Assembly (NCBI GenBank): GCA_035495555.1
Contig: DATJFQ010000047.1
Coordinates: 1-64,000, forward strand
From: DATJFQ01 sp035495555
GTDB taxonomy: Bacteria > Acidobacteriota > Vicinamibacteria > Vicinamibacterales > 2-12-FULL-66-21
Length of the DNA: 64,000 bases
Direction: 5' to 3'
The notes beneath the pieces were generated by a model that had not been told where the DNA came from, made no database searches, and saw nothing but the letters and a program-made list of their open reading frames with translations. Positions 40,311 to 51,805 of this stretch are shown piece by piece. Each line of letters opens with the position of its first letter. Position 1 is the stretch's first letter. The position numbers and the translations under genes were made by a program.

Positions 40311-42524
40311 CTACTGCTTTTGAATCGCGAGCGTGCCGCCGTTGAAGTTCTGTCCGGGCAGGTAGGTCAGTCCGGTGCCGGACAGGTTGGTGACTTTGAA
40401 CGTGGTGGACGTAGCCTTCTTCGAGAGCTGCGGGCTGGTGATTTGGCACGCTCCGGATGAATCTGTCGTGCAGGTCCGTGTCGAGCCGCCGTCCCAGCTG
40501 CCGCTCACGGTGACGCCCTGCCTGCTGCCGCTGGTGACCGCGATGGTGATCGTTGCCGTTGCCGTCCACCCGTTCCTGCTGGCCGTGGCCGCGCCTGTCA
40601 GGCCGCTCACCCACACATCGTTCTCGACCTGCGCGTTCTGCGTCGTGGCGAAGGCGATGTTCGAGTAGCCGGAAGCAAGGCTCCCGTTGAACGCTTGAAC
40701 GCGATAGCTGTATCCGGTGTTCGGCGCGAGACCCGTGTCGTCCAACGATGTCGCGCCGGCTCCGGGCGTGGCAATCGTGGTGAACGTGCACGACGAAGTG
40801 ATGCAACGCTGGACTTCAAAGCTCGTGACGTTGCTCGACGCTTCCGTCCACGCAAGGTGAATCGTGGATGAAGACATAGCACCGGCTGTCGCCGATGGGG
40901 CCTCGGGCGCGGTGGCGATCGTGCCGCAGTTCCCCAGCCGGAACGACCCGATGTTCGTACGCCAGCCGGCACTTGTCGCGCCGGACGTGTAGTACTCCGT
41001 CGTGAACCAGAAGGTGCAGCCATCACTGGGATCGACGGCGAGCATGCTGTAGTCGCCCCACCGCCCGGACGTGTGACTCTGGTAGCCTGACCCGGTCTGC
41101 AGCGTGTTCTCTGCAACCGTCAACTGACCGGGTGCATCGCCCGACAAGCGCCCGCTGAACCTGATCGACGGATACGTCGACGCACTCGACACGCTGTAGC
41201 CGACACCGAGGTTGCCGTCCTTGTCCATCGCCACGCTGCCCATCCACCGGTTCAGCGTGTCGTTCGGGGCAAACGTGCCCTGTTGAGCGAGCGTCGGCGC
41301 CGTGCTCGGGTTGTCGATCTCGTACCAGCGGACGCCCGCCCGATCCCCCCCGACGTTGACGGTGTGGTTCGTCACGAGGCTTTCGTGGTTACCGAAGTTG
41401 CGGTATTGCAGGCGGTACATCATGCGATCGGCGAGGGCGTCGATCTTGACGGTGGTCCCCGCCTGCGGGATGCAGTTTCGCGACCCGTTGCACATGTTCG
41501 AGTTGAAACTGCTCGTGGGCAGCACCGCCTTCCGGGTGAATGTCGACGCGCCGCTCGGATTGCTCCAGTCGACGTGGAACTGCCACAGCTGCAGCTCGGT
41601 CGGGGCGTCGTCGAACTGAATGTAAGGTTCCGGCGCTCCGAGCGGCGGTAGCGTCGACCCGTCGATATCCGCGGGCAGCATGGCGCCGAGCGAGGTGTTG
41701 CTCGCCATGTCGAAGTAGACCATTTCCGCGGTCGGATCGGCGTTGAGCATCTTCGTTCGGTTGAACGCGGCGACGCCCTGACCAGCCCACGCGCCACTCG
41801 TCGAGAACTGGTTGATCGACATGTAATAGCCGTCGCTCCACACCCCGAACTTCGGGTAGTCGTTCATCTTCGAGAACGAATACGAGTACAGCGCCCACTT
41901 CCCGGTCGGATCACCTGTTTGCGACACCGCGATGCACTGATAGAAGGGACCTCTGGGATAGTTCGGCAGCGCGAACTGCGACATGAACCAGCGTCCAGCC
42001 GCTTCGTCGTAGAGCACGATCGGGTCACCATCGTTGTCTGCTGCACACGGACCGCCGAAGGTCTGCCACAGCGTACGGCCGCTGGCGGGAGCCATCGCCG
42101 GAGTGCCGTCCTTATGGAAGATCGCGAACGTCAGGTTCACCCACTGAACGTAGAAGTCGCCTCCGACGTCGCCGTTGGTGTCGGGCGGCAGCACGCCGTC
42201 ATTGTTCCCGAGGCCTTCGAAGCCATTGAGGCCCACGATCGCGTGCTCACCAGGCAGGTTCGTCTGCAACGCGCCGTCTTGCGGCCCTGGCGATGTCTTC
42301 GGGCCGCCGCGGATCGGCAGCGGCGCGTGAGGCGAGTTCTCGTGCTCCACTCCCGGGGGAATGATCGGCATGTCCCGCAACGGCGGCGTCACAACATGGT
42401 GCTGCGGCAGGATGATTGTGGGCCGGTGCTCGACGGCCGTGGGCGGCTGCGGCGGCTGTTGGGCCGCCGCGCCGACGGACCCGGCGAGCGTGACGAAACC
42501 TGCGATCAGGAAGGATCGGTGCAT
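40311..42524 (-). CDS. Large exported protein with C-terminal FN3 domain
   Basis: 737 residues. The signal peptide is MHRSFLIAGFVTLAGSVGAAA. A Pro/His-rich leader (about 25-85) is followed by a large domain (about 90-530), probably a beta-propeller. It has LNGFEGLGNNDGVLPPDTNGDVG, NDGDPIVLYDEAAGRWFMSQF and several Trp/Tyr-rich strands. A fibronectin type III domain (about 535-630, PSATAGAMSSSTIHLAWTEA) and a final beta-rich domain follow. I know this architecture only as secreted proteins of unknown function. It follows the PEP-CTERM gene by 24 bp; GAGGA lies about 10 nt before the ATG. Confidence 0.8.
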   Translation of the reverse strand: MHRSFLIAGFVTLAGSVGAAAQQPPQPPTAVEHRPTIILPQHHVVTPPLRDMPIIPPGVEHENSPHAPLPIRGGPKTSPGPQDGALQTNLPGEHAIVGLNGFEGLGNNDGVLPPDTNGDVGGDFYVQWVNLTFAIFHKDGTPAMAPASGRTLWQTFGGPCAADNDGDPIVLYDEAAGRWFMSQFALPNYPRGPFYQCIAVSQTGDPTGKWALYSYSFSKMNDYPKFGVWSDGYYMSINQFSTSGAWAGQGVAAFNRTKMLNADPTAEMVYFDMASNTSLGAMLPADIDGSTLPPLGAPEPYIQFDDAPTELQLWQFHVDWSNPSGASTFTRKAVLPTSSFNSNMCNGSRNCIPQAGTTVKIDALADRMMYRLQYRNFGNHESLVTNHTVNVGGDRAGVRWYEIDNPSTAPTLAQQGTFAPNDTLNRWMGSVAMDKDGNLGVGYSVSSASTYPSIRFSGRLSGDAPGQLTVAENTLQTGSGYQSHTSGRWGDYSMLAVDPSDGCTFWFTTEYYTSGATSAGWRTNIGSFRLGNCGTIATAPEAPSATAGAMSSSTIHLAWTEASSNVTSFEVQRCITSSCTFTTIATPGAGATSLDDTGLAPNTGYSYRVQAFNGSLASGYSNIAFATTQNAQVENDVWVSGLTGAATASRNGWTATATITIAVTSGSRQGVTVSGSWDGGSTRTCTTDSSGACQITSPQLSKKATSTTFKVTNLSGTGLTYLPGQNFNGGTLAIQKQ

Positions 42525-42548
42525 ACGGAGTGGTGTCCTCGATGGTTG

Positions 42549-43121
42549 TTAGGTACGCCGCCTGCGAACGCGGCGCACCAGCGCCGCGCCCAGGCCGCTC
42601 AGGAGCAAGGCGCTCGTCGCCGGCTCAGGGACGGGGTTGACGGCGGTTACGTCAAAAGCGGTATTCGGCGCGAAGCCGCTAAAGGTGATGACAGCGTCTT
42701 TCGGCGAGCAGACGATGAAATCGGCAGTGGAAATCGGGCTTCCACACGTAATCTGGATGCCCGTTCCGCCGAACAGCCGGAACACATTGTTGCCGAGCGG
42801 CAGAATGTCCGAAAACGCCGAGCCCTGGAGTATGTCGATGCCGTCTGTGGGCACGCTGGATATTGCAAGATCGATGGACGTTATCGACGACCCGTACAAC
42901 GGCGTCGAACCGGTACTGTCGACGATCCGGCCCACGCCAAGGTTGTTGTCTGGACAGGCGTTTGAGGTGACATTTGAACCTGTCAGTGTCGTGAACTGAA
43001 GTCCGAGCAAGTCGCCGGTGCCGCATTCTGCGCCTGCGACGCTGATCGCTGCGCCGCTCGCGAAACGCGCACTGCCGACGACTGCCACGAGAAGGGCCAA
43101 GACGATACGCCGCATACGCAC
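42549..43121 (-). CDS. PEP-CTERM sorting-signal protein
   Basis: 190 residues with signal peptide MRRIVLALLVAVVGSARFASG (GTG 43121 or ATG 43115). The C-terminus is VPEPATSALLLSGLGAALVRRVRRRR. This is a complete PEP-CTERM tripartite signal (VPEP, transmembrane helix, basic tail) recognised by exosortase. The middle is a beta-rich domain with four cysteines likely in disulfides. Such proteins are exported and cleaved in exopolysaccharide-linked systems. No exosortase lies in the window. The gene is co-directional with the large exported protein and likely forms an operon with it. Confidence 0.88.
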   Translation of the reverse strand: MRMRRIVLALLVAVVGSARFASGAAISVAGAECGTGDLLGLQFTTLTGSNVTSNACPDNNLGVGRIVDSTGSTPLYGSSITSIDLAISSVPTDGIDILQGSAFSDILPLGNNVFRLFGGTGIQITCGSPISTADFIVCSPKDAVITFSGFAPNTAFDVTAVNPVPEPATSALLLSGLGAALVRRVRRRRT

Positions 43122-43441
43122 ACCCCCTGAACGCCGGTCGATCCGCTCCCGACAAGCAAGACCGGCGCCTCAGCCGCGGATTGCGATTCCCGCGCATTTC
43201 GGTCCTGCACCCGCGTAAATCGCGCGTGACGGCGACAAAACTTCTCCGCGGCCCAGACGTCTGGAGCTCAGCAGCAGTTCAGCCTCCCGCCGCGCACCTC
43301 GCGACTCGCCCCTCGCGCCTCGCCCCTCCCGCCTCGCCTCGCGCCTCCCGCCTCCCACCTCGCGCCTCGCGCCTCCCGCCTCGCGCCTCCCGCCTCGCGC
43401 CTCCCGGCTCCGGGCCTCGCTGGTAACATGGCGGGCACCCG
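43122..43441. repeat. 320-bp intergenic region, mostly heptamer repeat family A
   Basis: 43122-43280 shows no gene, only unstructured GC-rich sequence. From about 43282 to 43420 there are some eighteen family-A units, C-rich on the plus strand. TAACAT at 43424-43429 is a possible -10 box for the AmpG-like gene, with a leader of about 5 nt. Confidence 0.9.
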
Positions 43442-44779
43442 ATGCCAGTGAAGACCGCGAGTCCTGCGACCAGGCGCACCGTGCTCACGTCGCTCGGCCA
43501 GCCGAAGGTCGCCGTCATGCTGATGCTCGGCTTCTCGTCGGGGCTGCCGTTCTTCCTCACCGGCAACACCCTCGGCTACTGGCTGCGCGACCAGGGGACA
43601 ACGCTGCAGGCGATCGGATTCCTGTCCTGGGTCGGTCTCGCGTATTCGCTGAAGTTCCTCTGGGCACCCGTCGTCGATCGGCTCGACGCGCCGGTGTTCG
43701 GGCGGTTCGGCCGGCGGCGCAGCTGGATGCTCCTCACGCAGGCGCTCATCGCTGTCGGCCTGCTCGGGATGGCGTCGAGCGGGACGCGTCATGGTCTCGC
43801 GACCATCGGGGCCCTCGCGCTGATCGTGGCGTTCTCCTCGTCCACGCAGGACATCGTCATCGACGCGTGGCGCATCGAAGCGGCAAACGACTCCGACGAG
43901 CTCGGACTGCTCTCGGCCGCCTATCAGCTCGGGTATCGGATCGCGATCATCATTACCGACGCGCTGATCCTCATTTCCGCGAACCATCTCGGCTGGCGGA
44001 TTTCGTACGGCGCAATGGCCGTCCTGATGGCGGTCGGGATCATCGCCACCGTCGTCGCGATCGAACCGACGCGATCGGAAGCGCCGGACGTCACGGGCGC
44101 CGGACCGCCGCGGCTCGCCAGCATCAAGGGGTTCACCCAGGCCGTCGTCGGTCCGTTCGTGGAGTTCTTCCGCGCGTATGGGTCCGTCGCGCTGCTGATG
44201 CTCGCGATGATCAGCCTCTATCGCCTTCCGGAATACATGATGGGCCCGATGGCCAATCCGTACTATCACGATCTCGGATTGTCGAAGGACGTCGTGGGCA
44301 CCGTGCGGGCGTCGATCGGACTCGTCGGTTCGCTGCTCGGGATCGCCGCGGGCGGCCTGAGCGCGGTGCGCATCGGGTACTTCCGCACCCTCATCGTCGG
44401 ATTGTTCATGCAGAGCGTGGTGATCGCCGCGTTCGCGATCCTGGCCTACACCGGTCCGGACGTCCGCGTGTTCGGCGCGGTGATGGCGTGCGACAACTTC
44501 GGGGCGGCGTTTGCCGGCGTCGCGCTCGTCACTTACATGTCGACGCTGACGACGAGAGGGTATACGGCGACGCAGTACGCGCTTCTCAGCTCCGCCTATA
44601 CCTACGTCGGAAAATTCGCGAAGGGGTTTTCCGGCGTGATGGTGGAATCGCTCGCGTCGGGGCGCACGCTGCTCGAGGGATACGCGTTGTTCTTCATCGG
44701 CGCGGGGCTGCTCGGGATTCCCGCGCTGATCCTGTGCGCGATCCTCGCGCGCGCCGAGCGCCGCCGCGCGGAGCTGTGA
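43442..44779 (+). CDS. ampG: AmpG-like MFS permease (muropeptide importer family)
   Basis: 445 residues with about twelve transmembrane helices. The first loop region (MLGFSSGLPFFLTGNTLGYWLRD) and KFLWAPVVDRLDAPVFGRFGRRRSW are signature AmpG segments. STQDIVIDAWRIE and SSAYTYVGKFAKGFSG are also characteristic. AmpG imports GlcNAc-anhydroMurNAc peptides from wall turnover into the cytoplasm. The family also has acetyl-CoA-transporter-like members, so substrate is inferred. The gene is single; the convergent sirtuin gene ends 12 bp away. Confidence 0.85.
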   Translation: MPVKTASPATRRTVLTSLGQPKVAVMLMLGFSSGLPFFLTGNTLGYWLRDQGTTLQAIGFLSWVGLAYSLKFLWAPVVDRLDAPVFGRFGRRRSWMLLTQALIAVGLLGMASSGTRHGLATIGALALIVAFSSSTQDIVIDAWRIEAANDSDELGLLSAAYQLGYRIAIIITDALILISANHLGWRISYGAMAVLMAVGIIATVVAIEPTRSEAPDVTGAGPPRLASIKGFTQAVVGPFVEFFRAYGSVALLMLAMISLYRLPEYMMGPMANPYYHDLGLSKDVVGTVRASIGLVGSLLGIAAGGLSAVRIGYFRTLIVGLFMQSVVIAAFAILAYTGPDVRVFGAVMACDNFGAAFAGVALVTYMSTLTTRGYTATQYALLSSAYTYVGKFAKGFSGVMVESLASGRTLLEGYALFFIGAGLLGIPALILCAILARAERRRAEL

Positions 44780-44786
44780 AGCCGAA

Positions 44787-44838
44787 GGGGGTCAGACCCC
44801 GAATTCGGCGGCCGCGGGGCCCGATGGGGTCAGACCCC
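44787..44838. repeat. Two copies of the near-palindrome GGGGTCAGACCCC
   Basis: The 13-mer occurs at 44788-44800 and 44826-44838, 38 bp apart. It overlaps the last codons and the stop of the sirtuin gene. This GGGGTC/GACCCC element is seen dispersed in many high-GC genomes; here it forms part of the coding sequence. Confidence 0.85.
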
Positions 44839-45673
44839 GGCGCAGCAGCCGCGATTCGATGGCGGCGAGCGCGTCACTGCAGGAAGCCTCAACCTTCAGC
44901 GAGATGACGTCGTCTGCGCGCGTGCGTCCGAGATTGACCGCCGCGACCGGCTTGCCGCCGCGGACGGCCGACTGCACGAAGCGATAGCCGGAGAAGACCA
45001 TCAGCGACGAGCCGACGACCAGCAGCGCGGCGGCGGAATCAAGCCGGGCGAACGCCTCCGCGAGCCGCGCCGGCGGCACGCCTTCGCCGAAGAAGACGAC
45101 GTGCGGCTTGAGAATTCCGCCGCACGCGCCGCAGGGCGGCACGTCGACCGACGCGTAATCGACGTCCACCAGGGCAGCGTCTCCGTCGGGCGCGACCGCG
45201 GAGGGCGTGAGATTCGTCAGGTGCGGGTTCGACGCTTCGAGCCGCACCTGGAATTCAGCGCGGTCGCTCAGCACGCCGCACGACAGGCACTGCACCGTGT
45301 CGAGGCGGCCGTGCAGATCGATGACGTCCGCGCTGCCCGCGCGCGTATGCAGGCCATCGACGTTCTGCGTCAGCAGGCCGGAGACGAACCCTGCTGCCTC
45401 CAGCCGCGCCAGCGCGAGGTGGGCGCGATTGGGTCTCGCATGCGATATCCGGCGCCACCCGACGAGACTTCGCGCCCAGTAGCGCTGGCGTGTGGCTTCG
45501 CTCCCGATGAACTGCTGATACATGACCGGACGCGCGTGCTTCCACTCACCGTTCGCGTCGCGATAATCGGGGATACCCGACTCGGTTGAGCAGCCGGCGC
45601 CGGTCAGCACGAGGACGCGACCTGAGGTGTCCAGAAACCCCGCCAGTCGTTCGATCGACGCCTCGAGCTTCAC
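44792..45673 (-). CDS. Sirtuin-family NAD-dependent protein deacylase
   Basis: 293 residues from GTG 45673; the open frame continues to 45796 but translates a family-B repeat. Sirtuin motifs are GAGCSTESGIPDYR, LLTQNVDGLH and the catalytic His in VIDLHGRLDTVQC. A zinc site is formed by CLSC and CGAC. Later come KPHVVFFGEGVP and VVGSSLMVFSGYRFV. It removes acyl groups from lysines using NAD. The usual GTSL is GSSL here. The last ten or so residues (GLTPSGPAAAEFGV) are encoded by two GGGGTCAGACCCC elements, so the C-terminus is probably a recent replacement. Confidence 0.92.
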   Translation of the reverse strand: MKLEASIERLAGFLDTSGRVLVLTGAGCSTESGIPDYRDANGEWKHARPVMYQQFIGSEATRQRYWARSLVGWRRISHARPNRAHLALARLEAAGFVSGLLTQNVDGLHTRAGSADVIDLHGRLDTVQCLSCGVLSDRAEFQVRLEASNPHLTNLTPSAVAPDGDAALVDVDYASVDVPPCGACGGILKPHVVFFGEGVPPARLAEAFARLDSAAALLVVGSSLMVFSGYRFVQSAVRGGKPVAAVNLGRTRADDVISLKVEASCSDALAAIESRLLRRGLTPSGPAAAEFGV

Positions 45674-45701
45674 ACATACATTCTGGCCTGTCAGCGTCGG
45701 G

Positions 45702-45740
45702 AAGTGGGAGTTGGGAGTTGGGAGTTGGGAGTTGGGAGTT
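45702..45740. repeat. Family-B heptamer array upstream of the sirtuin gene
   Basis: Five AGTTGGG units between the sirtuin start and the end of the VIT gene. Confidence 0.9.
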
Positions 45741-45758
45741 GATGCGAGACCCCCCATG

Positions 45759-46451
45759 TCACCCGACCGTCGTACCGAAGAGCCGGCCGACGGCATCCGT
45801 CACAGCCATCGCCACCGCCCCCCAGATCGCCACCCGCGCAGCGCCAACCCAGAGCGGCGCCCCCCCGAGCCTCGCCGCTGCCGCGCCGAGCGCCAGCAGA
45901 CACACGAGCGAGATGATCGAAATGAGCAGGACGAGCGAGTGCAGCGGCGCGATGACGATCATCAGCACCGGAACGCCGGCGCCGACCGCGAACGTCGCCG
46001 CCGACGCCATCGCGGCCTGCAGCGGACGCGCCGCGAGCTCGGCGGTCAGACCCAGCTCGTCTCGTGCATGCGCAGTCAGCGCATCCTTCTTCATCAGTTG
46101 TCGCGCGACGGTTCGCGCAAGGTCTGTATCGAGCCCTCGTTTCACGTAGATTTCGGTCAGCTCGTCTTCCTCCGCCTCCGGCTGTGTCGCAAGTTCCATC
46201 CGCTCCAACGCAAGATCCGCACGCTCCGTGTCCGCCTGCGAACTGACGGAGACGAACTCTCCTGCCGCCATCGAGAGCGCGCCGGCCACGAGGCCAGCCA
46301 CGCCGGCAACAAGAACCGCGTGCCGCGACGCACCGGCGGCGGCGACCCCAACGCCGAGGCTCGCCGTTGACACGATGCCGTCGTTCGCGCCGAGCACGGC
46401 CGCGCGCAGCCAGCCAATCCGTTCACTCCGGTGCCGTTCAATAGGCTGCAT
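45759..46451 (-). CDS. VIT1/CCC1-family iron/manganese transporter
   Basis: 230 residues. The first helix carries GANDGIVSTASLGVGV and the second AGLVAGALSMAAGEFVSVSSQ, both diagnostic for VIT/Nodulin-21/CCC1 transporters. A charged cytoplasmic loop (about 75-140, RADLALERMELA, then EAEEDELTEIYVKRGL) matches the metal-binding domain. Three further helices complete the fold. Export or storage-type transport of Fe2+ or Mn2+ is expected. AGGAG lies 6 nt before the ATG. The divergent P-type ATPase starts only 28 bp away. Confidence 0.92.
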   Translation of the reverse strand: MQPIERHRSERIGWLRAAVLGANDGIVSTASLGVGVAAAGASRHAVLVAGVAGLVAGALSMAAGEFVSVSSQADTERADLALERMELATQPEAEEDELTEIYVKRGLDTDLARTVARQLMKKDALTAHARDELGLTAELAARPLQAAMASAATFAVGAGVPVLMIVIAPLHSLVLLISIISLVCLLALGAAAARLGGAPLWVGAARVAIWGAVAMAVTDAVGRLFGTTVG

Positions 46452-46479
46452 CGTACGCTCCTGAAGGGGCGATGATAGC

Positions 46480-49264
<2,785 letters not shown>

Positions 49265-49272
<8 letters not shown>

Positions 49273-50740
49273 GACTCGCGTCAACGGTCCGTCGGTCCGC
49301 GAGCTCGCAACGCAGCTCTTTTCGCGCGCCTCCGGCGCGCCGCTGCGTGAAGGCAATCGCGTCGTCCTCTTGAAGGACGCGCGGGAGAACTATCCGGCCT
49401 GGCTGCGCGCGATCGAGGGCGCCCGGTCAACGATTCACTTCGAGATGTACATCATCCACGAGGATGCGCAGGGGCGGATGTTCGCGGACGCGCTTCTCGA
49501 GAAGGCGGGTGAAGGCGTCCGTGTGCGGTTGCTCTACGACTGGATGGGCGGCGTCGGGAAGACCTCGCGCGCGTTCTGGAATCGCCTGCGCGCGGGCGGG
49601 ATCGAGGTCCGCTGTTACAACCCGCCCCGCTTCGATCGTCCGCTGGGGTGGTTGAGCCGCGACCATCGCAAAGCGATCATCGTCGACGGTGCCGTCGCGT
49701 TCGTGACCGGGCTGTGCGTCGGTCAGGTGTGGGTGGGCCGTCCCGATCGACAGCTGGATCCGTGGCGCGACACCGGCATCCAGATCGAAGGACCTGCGGT
49801 GGCTGATGTGGAAGCGGCGTTCGCGGATGCCTGGGCGGCCGCCGGCACGCCGCTTCCGGACGACAGCATCGGCGAGGCGCCGCCGCCGGCGGGATCGCTC
49901 TCGCTGCGCGTCGTTGCCACCGTGCCGAACACCGCCGACATCTTCCGTATCGATCAAATGATCGCGGCCATGGCGCGACGCACGCTGTGGCTGACCGACG
50001 CGTATTACGGCGGAACGGCGGCGTACGTTGCTGCGCTGCGCGCGGCCGTCCGCGACGGCGTCGACGTGCGGCTGCTCGTTCCCGGCGCGTCGGACATTCC
50101 GATGGTCCGGCTGTTCTCCCGCGCAGGCTATCGGCCGCTGATCGACGGCGGCATCCGCGTATTCGAGTGGAACGGCTCGATGATTCATGCGAAGACGGCC
50201 GTGGCCGACGGGCGGTGGGCCCGCGTGGGCTCGACGAACCTGAACCTCGCGAGCTGGCTGGGCAATCGCGAGCTCGATGTGATCGTGGAGGACGAGGGGT
50301 TCGCGCACCAGATGGAGGCGATGTACCTCGACGATCTGGCGAATGCGACCGAAGTCGTGCTGCAGCGCAATCGGGTCCGTGCGCCAGGCGCGCCCGCACG
50401 TCACCGCTCGGGCGGCACCGCATCGAGCAGCGGTGGACGCGTCGCGGCTGGCGCGGTCCGCGTCGGCAACACGGTCGCCGCCGCAATTACGAACACGCGC
50501 GTGCTCGAGCCGGTCGAATCCACCATTGCACTGATGACAGGCGCCGTGCTCGCAGCAATCGCCGTGCTCGCGCTGTGGTACCCGCGCGTCATCGCGTACC
50601 CGCTCGGCGCAATCGCCACGTGGCTTGCCTGCGCGGTGCTGATTCGCGGCTTGCTGTTGATCGTTCGGCGGCGGCGCGGGGCACGAACGCACAGCCATCC
50701 GGCTGCCCCGGGGCGCCCGCAATCAACTCGCGACCAGTGA
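49265..50740 (+). CDS. Cardiolipin synthase-like phospholipase D protein
   Basis: 491 residues. Two intact PLD motifs, HRKAIIVDG (about 138) and HAKTAVADG (about 307, followed by GSTNLNLASW), form the active site for phosphatidyl transfer. The core from YPAWLRAIEGARSTIHFEMYI to residue 370 is typical of ClsA/B. Unlike ClsA it lacks N-terminal membrane helices. Instead two helices are at the C-terminus (about 415-435 and 445-465, after VESTIALMTGAVL), with a basic tail. It is translated from a GTG overlapping the ATPase 3' end. Confidence 0.9.
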
Positions 50741-50818
50741 TGTCAGTGCCGCGCCGCTTTAGGATACGCGGATAGACAACGACCGCTGAGTCCCCGCGGG
50801 ACCCAGCGGCCGGCCAGG

Positions 50819-51355
50819 CTACGAGCCGGGTTCGAGGACGACTTCCGAGGAGACGCGTTTCACGCCAGGGACGGCATCCGCGACTTCAACGGACTGCACG
50901 TACGCGGCGTGCGACTTGGTCTTGCCCGACAACAACACGACGCCGTTGTTCACGGACTCGACCTTGATCCCGCTGTCCTTCAGGACCTTGTGATTGTCGA
51001 AGGCATTGTCCAGCGCCTTCTTGATCTCGTCGTCCGACTTGTTGACGACTTTCCGCTCCGAGCTGGGAACCACCTGCAGCAGGTTTTTCACCGACTTGAC
51101 GCCGTCGACTTTCATCGCAACGTCCTGCGCTTTGGCCTTCTGTTCCGCCGTGGGCACCTGCCCGTGCAGCGTGACGATGCCTTTGACGGTGTCGACGTTG
51201 AGGTGCGCGGTACGGATGCCGTCCGTGGTCATCAGCGCCACCTTCGTCTTGGCGGTAATCCATGAATCCGGCTGGTCGGCGCGCGCGGGTGCGGCGGCGA
51301 CCATCAACGCGACGGCGACGAATACGATTGCCCGTGGCAACGACAACGTTCGCAT
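50819..51355 (-). CDS. Periplasmic protein with two BON domains
   Basis: 178 residues. The signal peptide is MRTLSLPRAIVFVAVALMVAAAPARA. BON domain 1 (about 30-95) has SWITAKTKVALMTTDGI, then VTLHGQVPTAEQKAKAQDVA and VKSVKNLLQVVP. BON domain 2 (about 105-175) has DDEIKKALDNAFDNH and VVLLSGKTKSHAAYVQSVEVA. This is the OsmY-like layout, associated with osmotic and envelope stress and lipid binding. A strong Shine-Dalgarno sequence, AGGAGG, lies 5 nt before the ATG. The 78-bp gap to the convergent cardiolipin synthase gene has no clear hairpin. Confidence 0.9.
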   Translation of the reverse strand: MRTLSLPRAIVFVAVALMVAAAPARADQPDSWITAKTKVALMTTDGIRTAHLNVDTVKGIVTLHGQVPTAEQKAKAQDVAMKVDGVKSVKNLLQVVPSSERKVVNKSDDEIKKALDNAFDNHKVLKDSGIKVESVNNGVVLLSGKTKSHAAYVQSVEVADAVPGVKRVSSEVVLEPGS

Positions 51356-51511
51356 CGTGACCTCCTATCGGCTGGCGAACGGCCGAGTTGCTCGACCGCG
51401 CAGCCTCGTCTTGTAAAGAGGAGCAAAGGTCGGGCCCGGTGGAACGGGCAGTCCGGCCGCCAGCTCGGCCTTTCGCGCTCTTCGTCTGGTTTCGGAGGCG
51501 TGCCGTCGAGC

Positions 51512-51739
51512 TCAGCCTCGTGCGGGCGTCGGCATCGATCGCACGGTGACCGTCGCGCCGTGAGACCACTTCGAATGGCAGCCGCCGCACAGCAGAAACC
51601 CGAACTCCTGCGTACCGGACTTCAACCCGAGCACTCGCGAGCCCGAATCTTCGGCGGGGATGAACAGCGCGCCGCAGACGCCGCACGGGCGCTCGTCCGC
51701 GGCCGCGTCGTGACGCAGCGAAATCGTGACCTCGGCCAT
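51512..51739 (-). CDS. Small zinc-ribbon-like protein
   Basis: 75 residues: MAEVTISLRHDAAADERPCG, where CGVCG begins, then FGFLLCGGCHSKWSHG. The CxxC...CxxC pairs, 31 residues apart, resemble a structural zinc knuckle. No family is recognised. It is divergent from katG across 66 bp, so the two may share control. A weak GGTGGG precedes the ATG directly. Confidence 0.6.
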   Translation of the reverse strand: MAEVTISLRHDAAADERPCGVCGALFIPAEDSGSRVLGLKSGTQEFGFLLCGGCHSKWSHGATVTVRSMPTPARG

Positions 51740-51805
51740 CCCACCAGTGTATGCGCAACCGCGCGTGCGTTACGCTTGGAGAAATTCGAGAAACAGAGGT
51801 TGTCC

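Noticed and set aside
45674..45796. 41-residue extension of the sirtuin frame
   Set aside because: It translates a family-B heptamer array (TPNSQLPTPNSHFP) ahead of the conserved fold.
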